Below the pieces are notes generated by a model, which saw only the letters and a program-made list of their open reading frames with translations, was not told the DNA's origin and did no database searches. Made by a program: the position numbers and the translations under genes. This document shows, piece by piece, positions 13,601 through 25,400 of a DNA stretch of 64,000 bases. The stretch comes from Diphasiastrum complanatum (Eukaryota; Streptophyta; Lycopodiopsida; Lycopodiales; Lycopodiaceae), in assembly GCA_029204225.1 (NCBI GenBank), contig CM055095.1:52053836-52117835 (forward strand), written 5' to 3'. Position 1 is the stretch's first letter; every line of letters begins with the position of its first letter.

Positions 13601-16407
13601 CTTCTAGATTTTGGGCTGGATTGTAGGAATAATGCTTTCTGGTATTATCAACCCATGAGATCACAGAGAATCAAACCTAGGTGGGCAAGCCCATGATACA
13701 CCAACACTCCATGTGTAAGAAAATTTTGTAGGTATAATGAGTAATTAGGTTGTACTATTAACTTCATTCATAATTGTTTACTATTTTCTAAATTCTAATG
13801 TTGGCAATGGGCATTGACCCTGGTGGGGCCACCATCAGTCGAGGAGCCTATAGCTAATGATCTTGGATTAATCTTCTTCACTTCAGCTAATACAAAAGTG
13901 GTATTTGCTTTCTAGTAAGAATTTGAGCGTTGTTGTGCAGCGATGCTTTACTGAGAGTGCAAAAAACTGTACCGGACCTTCATTTAGTACCAAAGCTTTG
14001 GAGAGCTACAGTTCAAGGTGACAAAGTCCCTCAGAAGAGAGCTTAGTAGGAAAGAAACCAAACAAGAGGGAGAAATTCTTGTATCCGGTAGTTTGAGAGC
14101 TACGGAGCACAATATGGTGCATGTGAAGGCTCTAGGGAAAGGTCGGAGGCTAGGCAAAGTTTTGTGCAAGATCAAACGACTTCGATAATCAGTCGAGAAT
14201 TGAAGAAATTACAGTTCATTTTTGGAAAGTTGGAGATAAGACAATTTACAGCCAAAAATCACTTGTGAGAGAGCTATACTCAGTCAAAACTAGTGGAATA
14301 GAGTGCAATTGTCTTGCTACTGAGGTGAGAAAGCAAATCATAGATTCAAATAGTGAAGGAATTGGGCAAAAATTGAAAGTGATCCGTGTCAAAGCTTTTA
14401 CCTTGTCTGAGCAAGGCAATGTAAAACGCTCATCTGTTGACCAAAATCCATGATTCAAAGGTTAAATCGGCTATTGGTGGATGGGCGACCTAGCCTACAG
14501 CTTCGTAGCAGTCGTGAGGAGTGATATTGGACACGCATTACGTCATTGGTTGAGAGGCCACATTTTCGTCGCAATCCTATTCGCACGCTAAACCTGCAAG
14601 TCAACATAGCATAATTATGTGTTTCTTGCATACACTGACCCCCTTCTTCGTTGCGCGAAGGAGCTACAATCATCCAATACATGCCCTAGTCAAATCGATG
14701 ATCAAGATCACGCGATTAAGGGCCCTGATCAACGTTAAATATAGTTTGAAGTTTAAAGGAACTTCTTCATTAAAAATCTTCAAGTGGAAATTCATTGAAG
14801 GGACTTGAAGGGCAAAATTAGGCTTTGAAAGTTGTTAAAAAGAAGGAATAGTTCAAATTTCTTCAAAAAGGCTAACTACGACTAAAATTGGCCTACTTTG
14901 ATCGTTCTTTAAAAGATAAACCGGCCTAGCCATCAACATATCAAAAGGAAAACCCACTTAGCCCAAGCTAGCAGAGCCAACCATAATTTTGTGCATTCTA
15001 CTTAGGCAAAGTCAACCAAGCATCCATTCATAAGGTAACCAACAACAAGGCAAAGTCATTTGTCAAGTATGGAGGCAGAGCAATGAGCCTAACACCCATC
15101 GGTATGACCCTCAAGCATTGGCTAAGTAAAAAGGTTATAAAAGTCCTTACCACTAGGCCAAGCATGGAGGTTAAACCAAAGAAGGTTATTAGCCCCAATG
15201 CTCATCTTTATTAATCATTGGTGATAGGTACATTCACTATGAACTCAAATTGGTGGTCTCAATAGCAACCAACATAAGTTGGGCATAGTGCCTGGCTTAT
15301 GTTGGTAAGGGGAGCTAAGACCTTGCAATTGGATTCCTGGCACCAGTTCAACTGCCCAAATTTCTGTCTCTACCAGACTCCCCCTATAATTCTACTACAA
15401 TCTTGTGCATCCCCTCTATTCTAGAACATAGTGTTGTCTGGAACAACATGCTTTTCTAGACTTACATAAAGGACAATTAAGCTTGGCAAAATCAACTCTA
15501 ATTTTTGGACATGGGTCACGGGAGCTGTCTAGCCCCAGAAGGCTCAAGTTCCAAAGCTAGCTCATGACTTGTGACTACTTGACTAGCACACCATAGATCG
15601 AAGGCTCAATCTTAAATTTCCTAAGCTTGCTCTGGGACTTTGGGAGGGTCACCCTTCAAAGTCTCTTGGGAGCATTTTTGGGTGCTCCCAAGCCAACTTT
15701 ACAAAATCCTCCTTGCATTTGAGAAAGCTAAAGTCCTCATCAAAGCCATTAATCATTACTCTACGGGCACGGGCTTGAATCACTACCTTTATGAGAGAAT
15801 GTTGGCACATCCACAAGCTGGAGGCTCAACAAGATCGAAGTAAAAAAACTCTACGTAAGTGAAAAGACACCAAAAAAGTGTGGATATAGAATTGCTTACG
15901 TAAAACCTTATACATCATTGGCCTAAAAGCACATAGCCCTTGTTATCTAGATGTGTCATTTTCACTTATTGGTGACTTGGAGCTCACTAAGCTCAGATTT
16001 ATTATTGATGGTCAGTTTTAGCTCTTCTAGTGCCCTAGCTTTGTTGCTTGATCCAATTGCTCTGACGTAGCACATCAATTACGAGGAATAACTTTTGCAG
16101 ATGTGTGAGTATTGTAGGCTCAGGAGCTATGTCTTCTTCTTGGTCCTATCAAAGAATTGGCCATTGTCAGTGCACCTAGTGGTTTTTGTGGAAAAAGTTG
16201 AGAAAAACCTCTTTCTCAAGTTAAGCCTATCTCGCCGTTTCTCCTCAGATTTTGGCAATTGAAGGTTCTACAAACTCATCATTAGTAGGGCAAGGGCAAC
16301 CCTAGTCTAGGGCAAGGGCGACCCTAGTCTAGGACTCTAATTCCATTGAAATTGGTTGAGAATCGAGTTTGATTGTGCCAAAAACGGCCTTAGAGGGCAC
16401 GGCCGAC

Positions 16408-16453
<46 letters not shown>

Positions 16454-19400
16454 TTCTTTGGTCTCGCGCGTGGAGTGGAGAAGGAGTCACGTTCCGAAGG
16501 ATTCAACTACTTCAAGTTTTCGATTCAAGGCCCATAATCATTTCTAGCTGTGAGATGGAGTCCTTTCTAGACTAACGGCTGAGATTAAGTTGGAAACTAG
16601 CGGCCAAGATTGAATCTTGTGAAACTAATAGTCCAGATATTGTTGAAGGCACCCAAGGGCACTTGAAGTGCAGATTGCCTTTCAACTTCATTAAAAAAAT
16701 TTAGTTTGAAAGGGACCTAAGGTCCAGAAATGCTTGAAGGGTGAAGTTTCTTCAATGTGAAGAAACAATCCATTTTCTAAAAAGGCCCTTATTTCCACCT
16801 CCTTTAACCATTTTGGACCAAACCAAGAGCTACGAACTCCAAACGAAGAGCACTCGAACTGTACCTGCAAGTACAATACCCCAAAACAAAGCGATTACCA
16901 CGAAGAAAGTGCTCAATGCACGCCAAATCTCTTTTGCCCCTTTTAGGGAGTGGATAGTCAGGAGTGTGAGGTAGAAGGCATTTCACGTTTGGAAACTGAC
17001 TTGGCTTGCAAATTGCCACCTAAGCGACTGGAGTGAAATTTTAGTACATCCTCAAAACGAGTTTCCGACATCGCCATTGTACTTAGAATACCTCCTTTAG
17101 CCTACGGTTGCAGATTTAGGCATTTTGGAGATGGCGAACTTGGGAGAGTCCATTTTGAGTGAAAATAGCAAATTGCACTGGATTTCAAACTATGCAATAT
17201 GGAAGCTCAAAATGAAAAACATTCTGATAGAGAAGGAACTGTGAAATGTCGTCACAGGTGATGAGCGAAGACCGCCAAATGAAGCGGACATCAAAGTGTT
17301 CAACAGAAAGATGAGGAGGGCGTTGACCTTCATCAACTTGTCAATGAAAAATCACATCATTACCCACATAAGTTATGTTATTACACCAAGACAGCAGGCA
17401 TCGGATGATGTGCTAAAGGAGCAGTTCGAGACGTCAAATCTATCAAAGATTATGTTGTTGGAAGGGCAAATGCTTCTATTGCAGCAAAAGGGCCATTGGA
17501 AGAATGAATGCTGGAAATTCTTGGCGGAATCAGGCAACGGAAAGCAAAAGCAAGCAGGCAACCTTGTCGACGAAGATGAAGTTGAAGACTCTAGCATCTT
17601 TATATCAGCATTGTCATCGAATCAAGAAGATCGAACTTGGTACATTGACTCGGGAGCCACTAGACACATGACAGGTAAGAAAGATTGGTTTGGTAATCCA
17701 AAGGAGTTCGACAATGGAATATCTGTTTCATAGGCAGATGGTGAAGATAGGCATTGTTTTCATCCAATTACCTGATGGAAAAAGCAAGACGATCAAGGAG
17801 GTACTCTATGTGCTTGGTTTGAAAAAGAACCTACTTTCAATTGGAGTCATTATTGATCAAAAATTGAAAGTAGAGTTTGTGCATGATCGTTGCTTTGTGA
17901 AGGATATGAACCAAAAGTTTAAGGTCATGGCGGATGGTACAACGAAGCCCAAGAAAAAACTGAACAAGTTGAATGCTACAATTAAAGGGCAACATGGACT
18001 TATCTCGTCCATTCCATCGCAAATTGATCTATGGCATAAGAGGCTTGGCCATTTGAACCCGGGTAGCCTAAGTCTGATGAGAAAATTGGAAATGGTAAAG
18101 GGATTGCCCATGATGGAAGACCACTTGAAGACAATCTGCAAGTCAAGTTTGTATGGGAAGTAGCATCGAGTGGTGGAGTTGTAAGGACAAAGAACATCCT
18201 GGATTTAATCCACACAGACCTATGTGGACCTATGAGGATGATGTCCATAGGGGGAGCGTATTATTTTATCACTTTCATAGATGATATGTCCTGTAAGACG
18301 TGGATTTACTTTCTGAAGAAGAAATCTAATGCTTTTGCCACTTTCAAGAGCTTCAAACCAATGGTCGAAAACCAAACAACTCAAAAGACAGTCCACGCAA
18401 GCTCACACTCCCGAACTCAATGGTGTAGCTGAGCGCAAGAATCGTACGCTTGTGGAGAGCACCAGATCTATGCTTGCCAAGATGAAACTACCAAAGGGCT
18501 TTTGGTCAGAAGCATGCAACACCCCACTATATCTCTAAAATAGGAGCCCCCTTACCATTGCAGTACCACAAATAACACCTGAGGAGGCATTCACAAAGAA
18601 GAAGCCAAAGGTGAACCACTTGTGAATCTTTGGATGTAATGCCTTTGTACATGTTCCTAAGGAAAATAGAGGTAAGCTTGATGTAAAAGCTTTAAAGCAT
18701 ATCTTCTTAGGCTATGATGATCGTGTGAAAGGCAATAGATGCTTTGATCCTTTGGAGATGAAAATGCACGTTAGTCGTGATGTTATCTTTGATGAATCTA
18801 AGATTTACAAAGATGAGGATGCTGAAAAGTTGGACACATCAACCAGCAAGGATGGCAAAGTGAGAATTCCTCTTGATGATTGGACCATTTGTGGATATTC
18901 ATAATGATGGGCATATGGAAGCACCTCAGGATACAGGTTGGAGGGGTAGGCATAAACCATTTGGTACTAAGAGGACTGGAATTGTAGGTGGCAAACGGAA
19001 GGAGAAGGATGTACTGTGGGATACATTTTCACCAGGAAGCGGATCACCTTACAAAAAGCTCCCCAAATGGTTTAAGAGATTGTTGGAGAGTTGCGACATG
19101 GATGACTTTCCTGAATCATCCATACAGGGAGAGCTAAGAAGATCAATAAGAGTGAAGACACAATTTGACAAGTATGAAGCAAATTACGCTCTCTTATCTA
19201 GCATCATTCAAAGCAAGGAACCTTTGACTTATGATGAAGCGAAAGATGACGACATTTGGGTCAAAGCCATGCAAGAAGAGATGGGGTCAATCACCAAGCA
19301 TGGCACATGGAACTTGGTGGAACCACCAATTGGAAAGGAACCCATTGGTTGCAAATGGATATACAGGACTAAGCACCATGCAGATGGGAGTATAGCAAAG

Positions 19401-22400
19401 CACAAGGCAAGATTGGTGATCAAAGGCTACGCACAAAGTAAAGCCATCGCATACGAGGAGACCTTTGCACCAGTGTGTAAGTGGAATACTTTACATTTGC
19501 TTGTTGCTTTAGCTTCACATTTTGGTTGGCCTTTATATCAAATGGATGTAAAATCTACTTTTTTGAATGGTAAGTTGGAAGAAGAAGTGTTCATGGATCA
19601 ACCTTAAGGCTTTGTCACGAAAGGACAGGAGCATAAAGTATGTCGCTAAGACACTCAAGAGAAATAAGATCAAGCTTGAAATATTCATGCAACCTACATA
19701 TTACAAATCGTCAACTGAGGTGCATAGCTTCAACTGGATATTAGAACATAGTTGCCTCGATAATGCTTGTCAATACAACTAGTGTTGTAAATGTGATATT
19801 TCAAACATCTAGGTGAATTTCTTTCACTTCCTCTTGACTGATACAAAGTTCAATATGAATAAAAACTCCCTAGTTTCTAGACATCTATAGAAGATCTACA
19901 TTGAACACATTTCAAAAAATGGTTTGCATAGAAGATAAGTGGATTGCCAAAATAATAAGCGTGACATACCTCATATGCATTCAAATCAGAAAATAAGACC
20001 TACAAGTCACACAAAACATTGTTCTTTTAGAAGGCATTTCTTCAATACCAACAACAACATTATTGAGAGAGGACAGCACAAAAAGATGGGAATAAAAATT
20101 AGCCTCAAAGAACGTTATATTAACAATGTTTCCATACCTTTTGCCCCTTCTCAATGGCTCCAGCGTCTTTACCAGCTGAAAGAACCTAAAGAACAAACAA
20201 CAGATTATTTGAAGTCAATCATTTCTAACAACTTGCAAACTATTGGCATATATAGACATCATAGCAATATTATGTTTATTGACTTTATTCATAAGGCAAA
20301 TAGTAATAAGTTGTAAATTATTCTTCTGGAAGTTTATAGCATTTGGCCTAATGCTCCTTTGAAGATCCATGAATTTGTACAACCATCTCTCTAGCAATCA
20401 CACATTATTACCGCCAGCTTACAATAAGAATGTCCTTGAAAAGAAAACAAGCAAAGCAGAGGAAATAATTCTTATAAATCGATTTTAAGTCTAGGATAAC
20501 ACCTGCATATAGCAACAAGAGACAAGCATCTCCACTGATAAGCAATTAGTTCAAAATATCTGATTATAAGTCCATCCTGGGGACCAATAACAGGCCTGGT
20601 AATGTAAGATAAAGTAAAACTGGCCTTAAAGTTGTAAACTCCTTACCAGTAAGACGGGCATGCTGCCTAACACAGCATGGACCAATCTTGCCGGACCAAG
20701 TAGCTTAGCCAAATTAAGCTAAACAGTCAACAGCATCTAGAGGTTTTTGGATCAGCGATTTCCTTAACAACATACAAAGCAGAATCATCAAGATCTTCAG
20801 TATCATGAAAATGGTACCCTTAGTAGTCAATATTGGACAATCTCTGACAGATGATCAGGACTTTTACAATTGAAGTGGATTGCTTAGTTTGTATGTTTAA
20901 AACTTCTTGAGTATAATAGCGGAAAACACAATTACATGGGAAAGGTTGGGAATGACCATGTACAATCTATGCTCTAGAAAAAATGAGAACGCTAGAAGAA
21001 CTAGAAGGACTAGCAAAGCAGGAAGACTTGTGTTACATAGTACTGGCAAGTACATAGCTTGTTCAAGAGGTGTGGGCAAAAATGACTGAACATCAAAATG
21101 AAGGGCAAAACACAAACTAGTGACATAACAAGGGATGACCTCATCAAGTAGAGTATCAAAAAATGAGATTCAAAAACTCATAATCGATGATTGTACCTCG
21201 TTGCTTGAGGTGTCAATATTGATCAGGTTTAGTAGTAAGCCAAATTGGATTATTCATGGCATTGTGTGAAGCAACCTTAAATTCATCCCAAACAACAACG
21301 ATGGATCATGGATAATTGAAGTTTTTGAGTGTGCCCTACTAAGATGCCACGAGGAGGTGGAAGAACATAGCCAACAATGATTCACTAGGAAGCAGCAATA
21401 TTAGAGCTAGAGATAGTCCTATTGTTTGCTATAAGATTAAAAAGCATACCAACAATGTCAACAACGTAGGCCTTGGTTGACTAATTGTGTTATCATCCAC
21501 CTACGATTGGAGACCGTATGAAGAAGAGGAAGTACGTGCAGAGTCTCAAAGCAGCATGATGGGAAATCAGAAAAGGACGAAAAAGAGTCAAGATGAACAA
21601 GGAAAGGATAGCAAAGGATGCAAAAATGGACCAAAGAGGGATGAAAGGAGGAAGAGGGGAGGTGGACCGGCAAGAAGGGACCACAAAGGTAGGTATGGGG
21701 AATGTGGAACATCTTTTGAACAAGAGCTTTGATTGAAGGATTGTAAAGTGCCTTTACTTGTTAGACAGCAAAGAACATTAAGATCCATTCAATAGCAAAA
21801 CATAATATTTTGGCAAAAAAGAGAATGTTCCCCATGATTGGACCCAACTTTGACTATCAAGATCTTTTCAAAGAGACTTTAATTAACAAGCTTGAAAGTG
21901 CAATGAACTCGTCTTTCAGGATACAATATGAAGATCCAACAAGGAATCTAAACAAAATCTTGAAGAATGCAATGGAATATTCTAGTTTGAATAGAGTTTG
22001 ACTTTGCAATAACTTTGCTTTAGCAAGAGTGAAGGATAACATACAACAATGGAATCCACTCATGTTTGCACTAGAAGAGTTCAAAACATGAAAAGTGAAA
22101 CCAAAACAAGAATTTTGAACTTGACCCAAGTCTGTGTTCGGTCAAGAGCTTATGTAATGAATGTCCTATAAATACACACATACTTCAAACTTGGTAGAAG
22201 TTGTGCTAAGAACAAAGCTGGAAACATTAAGAAAACAACATTAACAAGAATTCTCAACTTGAACCAAGTTTAAATTCAGTCAAGCGCTTATCTAGCAAAG
22301 CCATAGATAAACATGTCAAAAAATTATTAGGGATTTGTAGGCTCCTACAATACATAAAAAAATTTACAAAAATTACTCAAACCCCCCATCAAAAGATGAG

Positions 22401-25400
22401 TTTTTTGACACCCATTTAAAATAAAATATAATAAACGTTTCAAGATCACGTTTCAGGACAAAATCCTGAAACGTGTTCTAGGACACGTTCCGGAACGTTC
22501 TAAGCATCTAAGATATTATATACATAGATGTTATGTTCAAGATAATGCCCGACATAAGAAAGGAGACTTGCAATCTTCAACTCTATGGAGACCAACCACA
22601 AAGTCTTAGACCATCAAATTCATCATGCATAGCATGAACCAAATGCTTGCGATATCCCTATTCATGTCATTAGCACCCGGTGCAAGTCACATACACAAAC
22701 ATATGTCCACCATGTTGTTCATACATTTATATCCACTAATGTACTAAGTCCGTATCACTTCTCTGGAGGCGAAGGGCAAACATCGTCATACTAAACTCTA
22801 GCACTAAAGAGGATAGCCAATCAAATGAAGCCCCTGCTTCCTCATGGGAAAAATAAGGAAAACTTATATTTCATCACTTCAACTTGCTGAGTTCTGACAA
22901 AATTTCCAGAATTCACACGTGTGGAAATGATCCACGAGTATGATTGAACTTATTAAGCTTTATGATTAGCACAATAAACTGATTCTAGATTGAATAGCAA
23001 GATCTAGTACAGAATTTAATGGCTTAACCACAATCTAGCATGCTAAGAATCAGAGAATGATAGCTTTGATTACAAATGAGCAAAAGTACAAGAATTTAGT
23101 GTATGAGCATTAGCCTCAACGAGTTAGAGAGAGAGATATTCAAGCAAATATGGTATAGATCCAAAATGGCACGGAATAGTTACAAAGCTTTGGTTCTTCA
23201 TCAAAAATTATGAGAATAGCTACACATATTCCTTAGATAAAACAGCAACTTCACAAAAGTTTGCATTCTCATAAGAATTCAACTTGAAAATTCCACCATA
23301 TCTAGATCCATTAGCTAGGATCTCATCATTTTTCTTGATAAAGCAAGTATTGGAATTGAATTTTACATCACAACAACTATCAAGCAACTTTCCAACACTA
23401 ATCAAGTTCTTTGTAAGCTTAGGAATAAAAAGAACATTGGAAAGTGAAAGAACTTTAGAAGAAGCAAGTTTCAATGGAATGTTGCCAATTCCTTCAATAG
23501 AGCACTCATGATCATTTGAAGTATAAATAGATCTTTTAAGTCCTTTGTAAGGTACAATTGAGTCAAAAGACTCCTTGAACATCACATATGTGAAGAGGCT
23601 CCACTATCTATGTACCAAGCTCCATCTTTCTTGAAAGGTGATGAAGAAAACTTGACACCATGAGTGATCCTTCTCCATCACTTGCAACAAAATCTTCTCC
23701 AATCTTTTTGGAGAGATTTCCTTGCTTGAGTTGGTTTTTCTTTTTGAAGCAATTAGAGGCATAGTGCCCCTTCTTGCCACAAAAGAAACACTTGAATTTC
23801 TTTTTCTTGGTCTTCGAAGTAGAAGGATGAGATAAGTCATCCTCTTCACCATCTTTGTCTCAATCCTTGGCTTTGTCTCTGTTGAATGCTTGAGAAAATT
23901 GGTTCTTGTTCCTTCCTTTATGCTTGTCCTTGACAAAGAGGGCTTTGTCACTTCCAATATGCTCAAGTTTGTTCATCCTAGAAAGTTTATAACTTTGCCT
24001 AGCTTCTTTAGAGATGAGAATTCCTTAAAGAGTTTCTAAATTAGGCAACTCCTCCTTTATGGCAAAGGATTGAACAAGATTATCATAGTCATCTTTCAAG
24101 CCATTTAAAATGGCTTGTACTAGCTCATCTTGGTTAATTGTAACACCAACACAAGAAAGCTCCCTATGAAGATCTTTTACTCTCAAAACATAGTTTGATG
24201 CACTCTCCTCACTTCTTTGAAAACTTTGGAAAATCTGATTCCTAAGTGTGAGTATTCTAGACGTATTCATTGCTTCATAGATGGACTTAAGTGCATCCCA
24301 AGCATCTTCAGCTGTGGTGCAAGATCCTATCTCTCTCAGAATTTCATTAGATACATTCATCTTAATGAAATGTAGAGCCATTCTAGCTCTCTTCTTGTAC
24401 TTTGGTATTTCAAGTTGTGCTTGAGGCTCCTCCTCAATACCAAGTTCTATGTACATAACATCCTGGAGTATCAAAATAGACTCCATAAACCTTCCAAATT
24501 GAGTAATTAGAGGTACTTAGTCTTTCACCTGCTTCTAGGAGATATCCTCCCACAGATGCCATAATGTGAAGACTTCTTAGTTATTGGACAATAATATGTT
24601 TGAGCTTGTTCCAATCAGACTTAATGTTGCTGCTCTCTTTCACTATAGTATTTTCAAGGATGTGCTACCTTCCTATGTGAAAAAACTTGCAACTGTATTT
24701 GAGATGGATCTCATCAGATACTCAAAATGGATTGAGACACTAAGACAAGTTTGAATCCTACTTTTGGCACGTGTTAGATGCTTCAAAAGAAAACACTAAT
24801 GATACTCAGAAGGCTCAAAGGTGTTCAATTACATCAAACTTAGTCTTGATCTTCAGTTTCTTGTGTAGGATGCTCAAAACAATGGATTCAGAATCAAGCA
24901 AGATTGAATCAAATCAAAAAGTGGTCACTCGGATTTTGGACCTCTCCCTACCCTCTTTAAGAGTTTATAACTCTTGATAGACACATCAGATTGATTTGGG
25001 ATCAATTTCTATGGAAAGTACTTTTCATAAGCTTTCCATCAAGCTATAACACCACTATCTTTGGACCAACTAGCAAGGAGATAAAGAGGACTGAAAAATA
25101 CTGATTTTCACACGTGCAGAATTCCAGAATTCCGTACAATCTCTGTTTTGACCTGAAAAATCATTTTCTATCCACTTTGATCCAAACACTTTTCAGAGAA
25201 AGGTAAAGAAAAGTGATTAACTGCTTTTTTTGCTTGAATTAGCTCTCAAATTCTTGAACAATCAAAGATGTTAGCATGCAAAGCTTAATTTGGCTCTGAT
25301 ACCATGACAAAATTTTCAGAATTCACAAGTGTGGAAATGATCCACAAGTATGATTGATCTTATTTAGCACAATAAACTGATTCTAGATTGAATAGCAAGA

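Larger units (their letters stand above)
17131..19680 (+). mobile_element. Copia relic A: gag, protease, integrase, start of RT
   Basis: An antisense insertion in CPN10 intron 6. In order: gag start (ATG at 17131, ...NYAIWKLKMKN...); a zinc knuckle near 17475-17510 split by a frameshift; a protease block WYIDSGATRHM near 17638; a GAG-pre-integrase LWHKRLGHLN near 18030; integrase pieces (HTDLCGPM near 18215, HTPELNGVAERKNRT near 18405); and RT up to DVKSTFLNGKLEEEVFMDQP at about 19605. The RT palm, RNase H and LTRs are not found. At least five stops or shifts make it inactive. Confidence 0.88.
10619..19969 (-). other. CPN10: CPN10 intron 6 (9.35 kb, repeat-filled)
   Basis: GT-AG intron holding a dispersed repeat copy (about 11.3-11.5 kb), a hairpin-rich fold-back element (12379-13057), a GA microsatellite (16411-16448) and a Copia relic in antisense (17131-19680). 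The remaining sequence, including 13.1-16.4 kb, contains no gene that I recognise. Confidence 0.85.

Noticed and set aside
16356-16575. ORFs with Arg-Glu repeats
   Set aside because: Product of the GA microsatellite inside CPN10 intron 6.
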